Numbered from the stretch's first letter, positions 24,425 to 32,778 are shown. The stretch: DNA of 64,000 nucleotides from CAG-841 sp963614875 (GCA_963614875.1 CAVEFC010000002.1:8723-72722), one strand, 5' to 3'. Program-made: numbers and translations. Notes: generated by a model not told the origin, from the sequence alone.

Positions 24425-25384
24425 GTGAAAAAAATATTCAGGGCGGCGGTGACGTTTACCGTCGCGGTTTGTATGTTTACGGGGAATATCGGGGCAGAAA
24501 ATAAAAATTATATAAAATGGGTGGATTTCAGAGTGACGGCGCAGGCGCTTTCCGATGCGGCGGCGCTTGATATCGGCGGCTGGGGAAAGGACGGTCACGT
24601 CGGATGGACGGAGGCTCTTGCGCATCTTGGCGCAAAATACGGCGGCGATTTTTCACGGTATAAAAAAAGCGATCTTTGCGAGGCGTTTGAAAAACTTTCG
24701 GAAAATCCTGCCGCTTTTGACGATGAAAAATATTATTCTTATTACCGGCAGGCATACGGAGCGGTGCTTTCGGGGTGGCTCGGCGAATATTATGTCCGCG
24801 ACGGGAGCGATAATCTCATAAAAAAATACGGTGTAAAAGCTTTTTCTCCGATTGCGGGCGGATATTATTACGACGATTACGATGATTTCGGCGCGTCGCG
24901 CTCATACGGTTACAGACGCAGGCATCTGGGGCACGATATGCTCGGCAGCGTCGGCACGCCGATAACGGCAATCGAAGCGGGCTATGTGGAGGCGATAGGC
25001 TGGAATATGTACGGCGGATGGCGGATAGGCATACGCTCCTTTGACGGACTGCGGTATTATTACTATGCTCATCTGCGGAAGGATCATCCGTATTGCAGTG
25101 ACATAAAAGAGGGCGATACCGTATATGCCGGACAGGTAATAGGCTATCTCGGTATGACGGGCTACAGCACGAAAAAGAACGTAAACAATATAAATGTTCC
25201 GCATCTGCATATCGGAATGCAGCTTATTTTCGATCCGTGTCAGAAGGACGGCGTAAATCAGATATGGATAGATATGTATGCGATAACGGAATTTCTTTCG
25301 GAATACAGAAGCTATGTCTGCAAGGGTGCGGACGGCGAATATAAAGCAAAAAATCCGACAGAGGATTTCTCTCTGCCGGATTGA
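24425..25384 (+). CDS. Secreted M23-family (LytM-type) metallopeptidase
   Basis: Zinc endopeptidase fold that usually cuts peptidoglycan cross-links; 319 aa. With the GTG start at 24425, GGAG stands 8 bases upstream and the protein begins with a clear signal peptide (MKKIFRAAVTFTVAVCMF, cleavage near IGA-EN). An ATG at 24311 adds 38 basic residues and has no ribosome site. The middle region (about 30-150) is unassigned. The peptidase domain has HLGHDM (His and Asp ligands) near residue 179 and HLHIG near 262, so both metal-binding motifs are kept. The domain ends with an extra Cys-containing tail. It stands alone. Confidence 0.85.
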   Translation: MKKIFRAAVTFTVAVCMFTGNIGAENKNYIKWVDFRVTAQALSDAAALDIGGWGKDGHVGWTEALAHLGAKYGGDFSRYKKSDLCEAFEKLSENPAAFDDEKYYSYYRQAYGAVLSGWLGEYYVRDGSDNLIKKYGVKAFSPIAGGYYYDDYDDFGASRSYGYRRRHLGHDMLGSVGTPITAIEAGYVEAIGWNMYGGWRIGIRSFDGLRYYYYAHLRKDHPYCSDIKEGDTVYAGQVIGYLGMTGYSTKKNVNNINVPHLHIGMQLIFDPCQKDGVNQIWIDMYAITEFLSEYRSYVCKGADGEYKAKNPTEDFSLPD

Positions 25385-25399
25385 ATCCGTCTTTTGCGC

Positions 25400-25852
25400 T
25401 CAGGTATGGTCGGGAGTGAATTCGTTTTTGTATTCTTTGTTTTTGTTTTCGCGTCTGAGCCTTGCGGAGCGGCATATGCAGTAAACCGTCATAACGACCG
25501 CGTACACAACCGTAAAGAAAAGCGCAAGCGCAAGCACCTGCTTTCCGCCGGAGGTTATTTTTGAAAGAAGACAAAGCACAACGATAAAATCCGTAAGGGA
25601 AAGCACATAATGCACGGTCACGCGCGCAAAGAAATTTCCGAGCTGCTTAAAGCACAGGACAAAATCTATAAGCGACATTATAAACGAAAAAAGCAGGACA
25701 TACGCAAAAAGCGAAATGTTGTAGGATATCGTCTGATCGGGAATGATCAGCTTTGCGACAAACGATACGAACAGGAAAAGAAACATAAAATAAGTTCCTG
25801 TTCTGCTTATTATTTTTGAAATTACGCCGAATATTTTATCTGTTTTGTTCAT
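25400..25852 (-). CDS. Four-helix membrane protein, DUF3021-like
   Basis: A 150-residue integral membrane protein with four hydrophobic segments (about 17-37, 46-66, 77-97 and 104-127) and a charged cytoplasmic tail (RSARLRRENKNKEYKNEF). The layout and the segment FKQLGNFFARVTVHYVLSL resemble the DUF3021 family, whose members often sit beside LytTR regulators; none is here. Function unknown. Start at 25852 (MNKTDKIFG), with GGAGG five bases upstream. Confidence 0.6.
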   Translation of the reverse strand: MNKTDKIFGVISKIISRTGTYFMFLFLFVSFVAKLIIPDQTISYNISLFAYVLLFSFIMSLIDFVLCFKQLGNFFARVTVHYVLSLTDFIVVLCLLSKITSGGKQVLALALFFTVVYAVVMTVYCICRSARLRRENKNKEYKNEFTPDHT

Positions 25853-25925
25853 ATATGCCTCCGCTGTGGTAGTAAATATTATCTTACCACAAAACACGAA
25901 AGCAAATCAATATTATTTTGTGAAT

Positions 25926-27473
25926 TTATCGCATACGGCCGAGCTTCTTTATCCATGCGGCGTCTTCGCCGGAAAAGGTTGACGTTGCAAACAGAAAAAA
26001 CATATAAAGCGCGACGGTGAGCGTCATACCGAGGGCGGAGCTTTTTCCGGAGGCTTTTGCAGAAAGCATAAGCAGCGTCGACACCGAGCACGCGCCCGCT
26101 ATGCAGAAAACGGGCATAAATATTCTTCTGAAAACGGGGAGCTTTGCGCCCGTTATGTAAAAAAGTCTGCCGGCGGAAAGGGCGACGTTCATGGTTTCGG
26201 TTATGTATATGCAGGCGATATATCCGGCTATGCCGTAGCGCGACAGAAGAATAAGTATCAAAAGTATGCTTACGGCGGCGTCGAGAATGTTCACGCGCAT
26301 ACAGTAAAGCTGCTGACCGAGACCTTTAAGCATTCCGTCAACGGTCATATCAAAATACATCAGCGGCACGAGCGGAGCAAGAAGTCCTATATATTTTGCG
26401 GCGTCGTCGCTTTTGTAAACAAGCTGACCGAGCGGCTGTGAAAAGCAGACGAATATCCCCGCCACGCCTATTCCGAAGATGAGCGCCGCTCCGCACGCGC
26501 GACGCACCATATAGCATATTTCGGTATCGTTTTTTATTTTTCCCGAGCGGGCGGAAAGCTCCGAAAGCTCCGGAATTATCAGTGAGGAAAACACGGCGCA
26601 CAAAGCCGACGGAAAAAGCAGAACGGGCATAGCCATTCCGGAAACCGTTCCGTATGCCGAAAGCGAGGCGGCTCTGTCCGCGCCGTAGCTTTCAAGTCCT
26701 CTCGGAATGAGCATATGCTCCACGGCGACAAGTCCCGAGCGCAGACACGAGGAAAGCATTATCGGCAGGGCGATTGATATCATTTTTCGGGCGGTGTCGC
26801 GCGGAACACATTCGGGCGCGGACGGGCGGAGATGCTTTTTTCTGTCCGCAATATAAAAAGCAAGCAGATAGGTAAACGAAAGTCCCTCCGAAATGCTCGT
26901 TCCGAGAACAAGCGCAAGGCAGGCGTATTCCGTCCCGAGAGGGCAGAGCTTTTTCAGAAAAATCACCGTCACGGCTATTTTTACAAACTGCTCGAAAATT
27001 CCCGAAAGGGCGCTCTTTGCCGAGCGCCTCACGGCATAAAAATATCCCGAAAAAACGTTTGATACGGCTATGAACGGCAACGCCGCCGCGAGCGCGCGAA
27101 AGCACATGGCGACGTTTTCCTCGCCAACGGCTTTTCCGGCGAGCATTTTTGAAAAAGCAAAAAGAAGAATCGCCGCTCCTCCGCCGAAGCACAGCGCGTA
27201 AACCGCGCATTTTCTTACCGCGCAGATTATTCCGCTGTCACAGCCATTGGCAATGGATTCGGTAACAAGGCGCGTCACGGCAAGATTTATTCCCGAGCCC
27301 GCAAGCGTTACGGCGAAAACGTAAACGCTCATTATCAGAGAGAACAATCCCATTCCGTCCGCCCCTATGCGTGAAGCAACGTAAGCGTTGAACACAACGC
27401 TTACCGTTCTCATAAATACAGAAACCGCGCCTAAAAGCAGTGCGCTTTTTACGAATTTGCTTAATCTGGACAT
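25926..27473 (-). CDS. Oligosaccharide flippase family protein, SpoVB/MurJ-like
   Basis: MOP-superfamily exporter of 515 aa with about 14 membrane helices. Relatives flip lipid-linked cell-wall precursors or polysaccharide units across the membrane (MurJ/SpoVB group). The N-terminal SALLLGAVSVFMRTVSVVFNAY and the paired halves with conserved prolines and glycines fit. Start at ATG 27473 (MSRLSKFVK); GGGAG is 14 bases away, a long spacing. A TTG at 27521 would extend into the promoter region. SpoVB-like annotation does not prove sporulation, and no other sporulation gene is in the window. Divergent from yitT-like. Confidence 0.88.
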   Translation of the reverse strand: MSRLSKFVKSALLLGAVSVFMRTVSVVFNAYVASRIGADGMGLFSLIMSVYVFAVTLAGSGINLAVTRLVTESIANGCDSGIICAVRKCAVYALCFGGGAAILLFAFSKMLAGKAVGEENVAMCFRALAAALPFIAVSNVFSGYFYAVRRSAKSALSGIFEQFVKIAVTVIFLKKLCPLGTEYACLALVLGTSISEGLSFTYLLAFYIADRKKHLRPSAPECVPRDTARKMISIALPIMLSSCLRSGLVAVEHMLIPRGLESYGADRAASLSAYGTVSGMAMPVLLFPSALCAVFSSLIIPELSELSARSGKIKNDTEICYMVRRACGAALIFGIGVAGIFVCFSQPLGQLVYKSDDAAKYIGLLAPLVPLMYFDMTVDGMLKGLGQQLYCMRVNILDAAVSILLILILLSRYGIAGYIACIYITETMNVALSAGRLFYITGAKLPVFRRIFMPVFCIAGACSVSTLLMLSAKASGKSSALGMTLTVALYMFFLFATSTFSGEDAAWIKKLGRMR

Positions 27474-27497
27474 AAAGTGTTGTTTTTCTCCCGAATC

Positions 27498-27527
27498 TTG
27501 TGTATAATAATCTGCGGACAATATAAT
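27498..27527 (+). promoter_or_regulatory. Divergent promoter region, yitT side
   Basis: TTGTGT-N18-TATAAT (27498-27503, 27522-27527) reads towards the YitT gene. A second TATAAT at 27503-27508 and, on the minus strand, ATTATTATAC suggest overlapping divergent promoters. The -35 elements are weak. Confidence 0.45.
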
Positions 27528-27569
27528 CTATTCGGTGAAGGAAGAAAAAATACTTACGGGAGGAAACGT

Positions 27570-28493
27570 ATGGACGGAAAAAGCAAAAAACTGCAGGGGC
27601 TTGCTCTTGACGCGGGCGCGCTTGTGATAAGCGGTCTTCTTTTTGCCGTGGCTTACAATATGTTCTTTTTGCCGGGAGAAATATTCGTGGGCGGCGCGGG
27701 AGGCGCGGCCGAAGTGCTGAACGTTTTGTTCGGACTTCCCACCGGTCTTATGATAATTGCGATAAACGTTCCGCTGGCGTTGCTTTTCTGCGTTTTTTAC
27801 GGCTACGGCTCCGGAATAAAAAGCTTTATAGGCATAACGGTGACCTCGCTTGCCATAGATTTTGTAAAGTTTCTGCCGGCGGCTTTTCCGCAGCCGAAGG
27901 AAAACGCTTTCCTGTGCGCGATATTCGGCGGACTTACGCTCGGCGCGGCGATAGGAATAATGCTTTACAGAGGCTTTACGACCGGCGGCTCCGATTTTAT
28001 TGCGCTGCTTATAAAGCTGAAGGCAAAAAACATATCAACGGCAAAGCTTATCGCCGCGGTTGACGCGGTTGTCATAATCGGCGCGGCGATAGCGATGAAA
28101 AATTTTCTTTCGGTGTTTTATTCGCTTGTTTCGGTGCTTGCTTCGTCGCTTACGATGGAAATGGTCACCGGCGGATTTGAAAAATCCAAAATAGCGTTTA
28201 TATTTTCGTCGGAATATGACAGGATAGCCTCCGCCATATCGGAAAAAGCGGGCAGAGGCGTCACGCTTATCGACGGCGAGGGCTGGTACACCGGAGAAAA
28301 GAAAAAAATAGTATTCTGCGTGGTGAAGAAAAACGAAATATTTTTGCTTAAATCAATAGCGAAATCAATCGATCCGCGCGCGTTTATAGTTCTCGGCGAC
28401 GCGACCGAAACGATAGGCGAGGGCTTCAAGGAGGACATAAGCGACAGCACCTTCAAGCCGAAAGAAATAAAAAAGAGAGGTAAAGAAAAATGA
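27570..28493 (+). CDS. YitT-family membrane protein
   Basis: A 307-residue protein with the YitT architecture: five to six membrane helices in two DUF161 repeats (about 10-210), then a cytoplasmic DUF2179 domain (about 225-290). The family marker NMFFLPGEIFVGGAGGAAEV is present. The function of the family is unproven; membrane transport is often suggested. The DUF2179 domain may bind a small ligand. Start at 27570 because GGGAGG stands six bases before the ATG. It overlaps the next gene by four bases, so translation is coupled. Confidence 0.9.
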   Translation: MDGKSKKLQGLALDAGALVISGLLFAVAYNMFFLPGEIFVGGAGGAAEVLNVLFGLPTGLMIIAINVPLALLFCVFYGYGSGIKSFIGITVTSLAIDFVKFLPAAFPQPKENAFLCAIFGGLTLGAAIGIMLYRGFTTGGSDFIALLIKLKAKNISTAKLIAAVDAVVIIGAAIAMKNFLSVFYSLVSVLASSLTMEMVTGGFEKSKIAFIFSSEYDRIASAISEKAGRGVTLIDGEGWYTGEKKKIVFCVVKKNEIFLLKSIAKSIDPRAFIVLGDATETIGEGFKEDISDSTFKPKEIKKRGKEK

Positions 28494-28951
28494 AAAAAAT
28501 CATTGCGGCAGTGCTTGTTGTTGCAAGCATATTTCTCGTTGCGTGCGGAGGAACTCCGTCCGCAAAGGGAATATTGAAAAAATCAGTATCCGGCACGACG
28601 GGAATGGACCTTTATTACGGCTCGACGGACGGAAAAAATATGGCGGGCTTCAAAATAAGCCGGATAGACGGCATAGCAAGCGGCGCGTTTGCCGCTCCGA
28701 AGATAAACGCCCTGCCGTTTATAGCTTACGTTTTCAAGCTTGACGGAAGCACGGATGTCGAAGAATTCAAAAGCACTCTCCGCGAAAACTGCGACCTTGT
28801 ATGGAACATATGCACCTCAGCCGATACGGTGATATGCGAAAGCGAGGGCAACGTCGTGCTTTTCGCAATGCTTGATATGGACGAAATGACAGGGCTTCCC
28901 GTCGGCACGGACGAAAAAATAATAAACAATTTCCATTCGGTATTCAAATAA
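28490..28951 (+). CDS. Predicted lipoprotein, 153 aa, unknown function
   Basis: N-terminal signal with lipobox: MKKIIAAVLVVASIFLVACGG, with Cys19 as the lipidation site. The mature part (about 134 aa) is soluble and alternates beta and helix (GSTDVEEFKSTLRENCDLVW, then NVVLFAML). No family was recognised. It overlaps the YitT stop by four bases (ATGA), so it is translated after YitT and may be its extracytoplasmic partner (inference). Terminated by a strong hairpin. Confidence 0.8.
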   Translation: MKKIIAAVLVVASIFLVACGGTPSAKGILKKSVSGTTGMDLYYGSTDGKNMAGFKISRIDGIASGAFAAPKINALPFIAYVFKLDGSTDVEEFKSTLRENCDLVWNICTSADTVICESEGNVVLFAMLDMDEMTGLPVGTDEKIINNFHSVFK

Positions 28952-28979
28952 AAAACAGGGCGCGAAGCCCTGTTTTTTA
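28950..28979. terminator. Bidirectional terminator
   Basis: AAAACAGGGC-GCGAA-GCCCTGTTTT between the lipoprotein gene and the convergent esterase gene; it touches the esterase stop. Confidence 0.9.
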
Positions 28980-29780
28980 TTTTGTGTTTTTCATCCAATG
29001 CTCCGCGCAGCGCACCCAATCGCCGATGTATTCGTCTTCGGTGTCGAGAAATTCGCGGCAGAGCGTCATACCGTGCCAGCCGTCCGGATAAATGTGAAGC
29101 TCGTACGGAATGTTTTTCTTTGAGAGAGCCTCCGCAAAAAGAACGGAATTTATAACGGGAACGGACTTGTCGGCGCAGGTGTGCCAGATAAACGTCGGGA
29201 CGGTTTTTTTCGTCACGGCGTATTCGAGCGATACCTCGCGGAGAAGCTTTTTGTCGGTTTTTCTGTCGCCGAGAAGCGTGTCAAACGAGCCTCTGTGCGC
29301 GTATTTTCCGCTTGTGATGACCGGATAGCAGAGAATCATACCCGTGGGCTTGTTGTAGCCGTAGGGCATATCCACGGCGTCGTAGATAAAATCCTTATAC
29401 CACATTGTTCCGAGCATCGCGGCAAGATGACCGCCCGCCGAAAAGCCTATGATAAATATTCTTTCGGGATCTATACGGAGCTTTTCCGCATTGTCGCGGA
29501 GAAATTTCACGGCGAGCGAAGCTTCGATAAGCTGCGTGGGATATACGGCTGCGCCGTTCACCGAATAATCGAAAACAAACGAATTATAGCCGTGAGCTAT
29601 GAATTCGTGCGCGATGGGCTCTGCTTCTCTTGCCGAGCAGTACGCATATCCGCCGCCGGGGAAAATAAGCATTGCCGGACGTTTTTCGTTGTGCGGAATA
29701 CGCTCGTACGTTCCCGCAAGATAAGCCGTCAGCGTGACGTCCTGATTTGTTTCGGAAAGACGAAATACCTGTGTTTCCAT
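28977..29780 (-). CDS. Alpha/beta hydrolase, carbohydrate-esterase type (copy 1)
   Basis: Alpha/beta-hydrolase of the BD-FAE / acetyl-xylan-esterase-like group, 267 aa, without signal peptide. Oxyanion-hole motif LIFPGGGYAYCS (about residue 40), nucleophile elbow IIGFSAGGHLAAM (about 113-125), acid Asp in HTCADKSVPV (about 202) and catalytic His in DGWHGMTL (about 235), so the triad is complete. Likely de-acetylates imported glycan fragments. It is a tandem duplicate of the next gene, about 60 percent identical by eye, but a central 115-bp stretch is nearly identical in DNA. It is the last gene of a three-gene unit. Confidence 0.88.
   Translation of the reverse strand: METQVFRLSETNQDVTLTAYLAGTYERIPHNEKRPAMLIFPGGGYAYCSAREAEPIAHEFIAHGYNSFVFDYSVNGAAVYPTQLIEASLAVKFLRDNAEKLRIDPERIFIIGFSAGGHLAAMLGTMWYKDFIYDAVDMPYGYNKPTGMILCYPVITSGKYAHRGSFDTLLGDRKTDKKLLREVSLEYAVTKKTVPTFIWHTCADKSVPVINSVLFAEALSKKNIPYELHIYPDGWHGMTLCREFLDTEDEYIGDWVRCAEHWMKNTK
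29321..29435. repeat. Near-identical 115-bp tract, esterase copy 1
   Basis: Differs from 30169-30283 at only two positions that I can find, while flanking coding DNA has clearly diverged. It encodes the segment from just after the nucleophile elbow (GHLAAM) to CYPV. Confidence 0.85.
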
Positions 29781-29815
29781 AAATTTTTTCCTGCCTTTAT
29801 ATTTTAATGTAAATT

Positions 29816-30616
29816 TTATTTGTCAAAGGATTGCATCCAGTGCTCCGCGCACCGTATCCAATCGTGATTGTATGCATTGTCCGAGCCGAAATTTTTCTGG
29901 CAAAGACCCATTCCGTGCGCGCCTTCGGGATAGATGTGAAGCTCATACGGAATGTTTTTCTTTGAAAGCGCGTCGGCGAGCAGAAGCGAATTCATAACGT
30001 TTACGCCGCTGTCGGTTCTTGTGTGCCAGACGAACGCCGGAACGGTCTTTTTTGTCACGTTGCGCTCTATCGAAACGCTTTTTCTTGCGGCGTTATCGGA
30101 GAGCCTGTCGTTGCCGAGAAGCTTGCGGAACGAATCCTCGTGGGCATATTTTCTGTCCGATGTGATAACCGGATAGCAGAGAATCATACCCGTGGGCTTG
30201 TTGCAGCCGTAGGGCATATCCACGGCGTCGTAGATAAAATCCTTGTACCACATTGTTCCGAGCATCGCGGCAAGATGACCGCCGGCAGACGAACCGATGA
30301 CAAAAATTCTGTCCTTGTCCGTGCCGTATTTTCCGGCATTGTCGCGTATGAATTTCATAGCAAGCGAAGCTTCGATAAGCTGAGCGGGGAAGCGTGCCGC
30401 GCCCATAACCGAATATTCAAGCACAAAGCAGTTGTAGCCGCGCGCGCAGAATTCGAGCGCATACGGCTCGCCCTCGCGAAAGGCGCAGAGTCTGTATCCG
30501 CCGCCGGGGCAGATAAGCACGGCGGGACGCGAGGCGTTTTCCGTTTCGCCGGAGATGTACGCCGTCAGCGTCACCGCCGGATTTGTGTCCGAAAGACCGA
30601 ATTTCTCAATTATCAT
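29816..30616 (-). CDS. Alpha/beta hydrolase, carbohydrate-esterase type (copy 2)
   Basis: Paralogue of the preceding esterase, 266 aa. LICPGGGYRLCA, nucleophile elbow VIGSSAGGHLAAM, acid residue in HTRTDSGVNV and catalytic His in EGAHGMGL are present. Differences concentrate in the regions around residues 150-190, which may set substrate choice. AAAGGAGATTACAT precedes the ATG. It follows the GME-fold gene by 12 bases and precedes copy 1 by 35 bases, so the three are likely co-transcribed. Confidence 0.88.
   Translation of the reverse strand: MIIEKFGLSDTNPAVTLTAYISGETENASRPAVLICPGGGYRLCAFREGEPYALEFCARGYNCFVLEYSVMGAARFPAQLIEASLAMKFIRDNAGKYGTDKDRIFVIGSSAGGHLAAMLGTMWYKDFIYDAVDMPYGCNKPTGMILCYPVITSDRKYAHEDSFRKLLGNDRLSDNAARKSVSIERNVTKKTVPAFVWHTRTDSGVNVMNSLLLADALSKKNIPYELHIYPEGAHGMGLCQKNFGSDNAYNHDWIRCAEHWMQSFDK
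30169..30283. repeat. Near-identical 115-bp tract, esterase copy 2
   Basis: Partner of 29321-29435 in direct orientation, 848 bases apart. One of the two differences changes Tyr (copy 1) to Cys (copy 2) in MPYGYNK / MPYGCNK; the other is silent. Confidence 0.85.
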
Positions 30617-30628
30617 ATGTAATCTCCT

Positions 30629-31324
30629 TTATATTTCCGCCGTGACCATTCCGCCGAAATCGACGGGAGGTCTGTCGGAAAGGTAATAGGGACTGCAGCC
30701 CTTGCTTTTTATAAAATCCTCGGCTTTTTCGCCGTCGGGCAAAAGCCTCAGATCTCCGAAGAATATCACGGCTCTGCCTATACATCCGCACGCGCCGCCT
30801 ATAAAGCCCTCTTTATATCCCGGAAGTGTAATTCCGACGGAGGAAACAAGCGCGGCATCTATGCCTTCCTTTTCTGCGGCACGGAAAATTCCGCGGTCGG
30901 AGGTAAGTATTCCGTCGCCCGTGACGGCGCAGGAGCAGTGCGCGTAGCCCTGCTTTACGTCGAGCGTTTTATATCCGCGCTTTTTTGCAAAGTCAAGTAT
31001 TTCGGGCGCGACGCTTTTTTCGCGGCAGACGAGCCTGTCCGCAACCGTAAAGCAGTTGAGCGCCGCGTCGAGCGGATATCTGTTTCCGGCGCGTTGCTTT
31101 ATTACGGTGCAGGAAAGACCGAGCGCGGCAAAAAGTTTGTCGCTTTCGAGATAATCGGCATAAACAAAGAATTCGCCGCCCACCGAGGCGATAAGAGTAT
31201 CCGCGTGCGAAGCTATGGGCGCAGGCAGCGAAGGGAGTGGCGGAAGCGGCACGACTGTGCCGAAATCCGCAAGCTTTCTTGCCATGCTTTTTTCAAGCGC
31301 TGAGGATACCAATATAAAATTCAC
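30629..31324 (-). CDS. DUF6873-like GME-fold protein
   Basis: Protein of about 231 aa resembling the DUF6873 family of the guanidine-modifying-enzyme (amidinotransferase/dimethylargininase-like) fold. Short repeats of hydrophobic strand plus a Gly-rich turn fit (DRLVCREKS, VKQGYAHCSCAV, SDRGIFRAAEKEGIDAALV, GGACGCIGRAVIFFGDL). The Cys near HCSC and the late GGACGC resemble active-site positions of the fold, but no activity is known. The start is uncertain: GTG at 31324 lies 10 bases after AGGGGG, and TTG at 31330 only 4. It leads the unit with the two esterases. Confidence 0.65.
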   Translation of the reverse strand: MNFILVSSALEKSMARKLADFGTVVPLPPLPSLPAPIASHADTLIASVGGEFFVYADYLESDKLFAALGLSCTVIKQRAGNRYPLDAALNCFTVADRLVCREKSVAPEILDFAKKRGYKTLDVKQGYAHCSCAVTGDGILTSDRGIFRAAEKEGIDAALVSSVGITLPGYKEGFIGGACGCIGRAVIFFGDLRLLPDGEKAEDFIKSKGCSPYYLSDRPPVDFGGMVTAEI

Positions 31325-31344
31325 GGACAAACTTCCCCCTTTTT

Positions 31345-31373
31345 ACGCAAAATCCCCTTCCTTGCGGAAGGGG
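31345..31373 (-). terminator. Intrinsic terminator after rpmB
   Basis: CCCCTTCC-GCAA-GGAAGGGG on the minus strand followed by ATTTTGCG, between rpmB and the DUF6873-like gene. Confidence 0.75.
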
Positions 31374-31398
31374 TCCTGTAAAGCTTTTATCCGAGGTG

Positions 31399-31584
31399 TT
31401 ACGCTCTTTCTACCTTGCCGGAGCGAAGGCAACGAGAGCAAACGGTAACTGTCTTGTGAGTGCCGTTGATATTCGCGCTTACCTTTCTGAGATTGGGCTT
31501 CCAAGTTCTGCTTGTCTTGCGGTTGGAGTGGGAAACGTTGTTTCCGAAAACGAGCGCCTTACCGCAACATACACATTTTGCCAT
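31399..31584 (-). CDS. rpmB: 50S ribosomal protein L28
   Basis: L28 of the large subunit, 61 aa. The characteristic CVCCGKALVFGNNVSHSNRK and the closing TVCSRCLRSGKVERA are present. The four cysteines (CVCC and CSRC) mark the zinc-binding, C-plus paralogue type. AGGAGGTGTAAAT precedes the ATG. It is transcribed alone from a near-consensus promoter through a leader of about 80 bases. Confidence 0.97.
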   Translation of the reverse strand: MAKCVCCGKALVFGNNVSHSNRKTSRTWKPNLRKVSANINGTHKTVTVCSRCLRSGKVERA

Positions 31585-31671
31585 ATTTACACCTCCTGTT
31601 ATAGTTTTTATATCTGTAAAGTAAGAGGCGCAAAGCGCATCCTACGGTTTAACAGAGATACAACGATGTTT

Positions 31672-31700
31672 ATTATATCACGGGTTTTTTGAAAAATCAA
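31672..31700 (-). promoter_or_regulatory. rpmB promoter
   Basis: Minus strand TTGATT (31700-31695), a 17-base spacer ending TGA, TATAAT (31677-31672); extended -10. Confidence 0.82.
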
Positions 31701-31756
31701 TAGTAAATTTTCTTTTTTTGAAAAAAGTTTTATCGGATTTTCATCGGATTGCCGCT

Positions 31757-32407
31757 TTATTTTGTCGGATACGCTTCAAGGCGGCATATCGGAGTGCCTT
31801 TTTCCGAAAAGGCTTTTTCGTATTCGGTTTCCGTGTCGCAGCCGTAATACTTACTTGCGTGCAGATCGCGCGTGACCTTTTCCGTGCGGTAGCCCGCCGC
31901 TTCGAATTCCGGCAGGGAATATTCGAAAAGGTCGGCGTTGTCGGTTTTGAAGGCTATGCAGCCGCCCTCGGCAAGCAAAGGTCTGAAAAGCGAAAGAAAC
32001 GTCCGGCAGGTCAGGCGTCGCTTGGCATTGCGCTTTTTCGGCCACGGATCGCAGAAGTTTATGTGAATTCTTTCAAAGCTACCCGCAGGGAAAATTTTAT
32101 CGAGTCTTGACGCGTTCGTGTTGAGAAAAACGACGTTTTTATATTCTTCCTTCGGCGTTCTTTCCGCCGCCTGAACGATGACGTCGGTTATCAGCTCGAC
32201 GGCAATATATGCGGTATCGGGGTGATTTTTCGCTTCTCCGCGGACAAAGCCCCCTTTTCCGCAGCCTATTTCAAGACGGAAATGCCGATAATCCGGAAAA
32301 AGCTCCGCCGCGATAAGCTTCGGAGGCTCGGAGGAAAATTCATCGGTTATTATATTGTCGCAGGCGAGCAGACGCTCGTCGCGATGCTTCAGCTTTCTTG
32401 CTCTCAT
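31757..32407 (-). CDS. trmB: tRNA (guanine-N7-)-methyltransferase
   Basis: Adds the N7-methyl group to G46 in the variable loop of tRNAs using S-adenosylmethionine; 216 aa. The SAM-binding loop LEIGCGKGGFV is at about 45-56, the acidic strand AVELITDV follows, and the TrmB signature INFCDPWPKKRNAKRRL (about 117-133) is intact, with FKTDNADLFEYS later. AAGGATTTTTT precedes the ATG. No clear promoter was found; it stands between the rpmB promoter and the divergent DUF378 gene. Confidence 0.96.
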   Translation of the reverse strand: MRARKLKHRDERLLACDNIITDEFSSEPPKLIAAELFPDYRHFRLEIGCGKGGFVRGEAKNHPDTAYIAVELITDVIVQAAERTPKEEYKNVVFLNTNASRLDKIFPAGSFERIHINFCDPWPKKRNAKRRLTCRTFLSLFRPLLAEGGCIAFKTDNADLFEYSLPEFEAAGYRTEKVTRDLHASKYYGCDTETEYEKAFSEKGTPICRLEAYPTK

Positions 32408-32553
32408 AAAAAATCCTTAAAAACAAAATTACCTTTATATTTTAACCTTATGCGACGATAATTGCAACAACAAAATGAAAAATAATGTATAATCGCGGCG
32501 GAAAACGGAGAGAATACGGAATGTCAGATAAAAAAACAAGGAGTTGATCATTT

Positions 32554-32778
32554 ATGATAATCGACAGAATCGCGCTTATAATCTCAATAATCGGCGCGCT
32601 CAACTGGGGAAGCATAGGTCTTTTCAGGTTTGATATAGTCGCGTGGATATTCGGCGGTCAGGACGCTTCGGTATCACGCGTTATCTACACGCTCGTGGCG
32701 CTTTCGGGAATATGGTGCATATCGCTTCTTTTCCGTCCGAGAGAAGAAACGGATATTGTCCGCGAGGAAAGAAGATAA
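32554..32778 (+). CDS. DUF378 two-helix membrane protein, 74 aa
   Basis: Small membrane protein of DUF378: helix 1 IALIISIIGALNWGSIGL with the family GALNWG motif, then FDIVAWIFGG, helix 2 VIYTLVALSGIWCISLLF and a charged tail. Function unknown; the family is common in bacteria. AAGGAG lies 12 bases before the ATG, inside an 8-codon reading frame that ends just upstream. Confidence 0.9.
   Translation: MIIDRIALIISIIGALNWGSIGLFRFDIVAWIFGGQDASVSRVIYTLVALSGIWCISLLFRPREETDIVREERR

Noticed and set aside
25926..27473. Evidence for sporulation from the SpoVB-like gene
   Set aside because: The MurJ/SpoVB flippase family is broad and no other sporulation gene is in the window.
29321..30283. The 115-bp repeat as a mobile-element footprint or CRISPR-like repeat
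   Set aside because: Both copies are in frame inside paralogous esterases, with no terminal repeats, target duplications or regular spacing.
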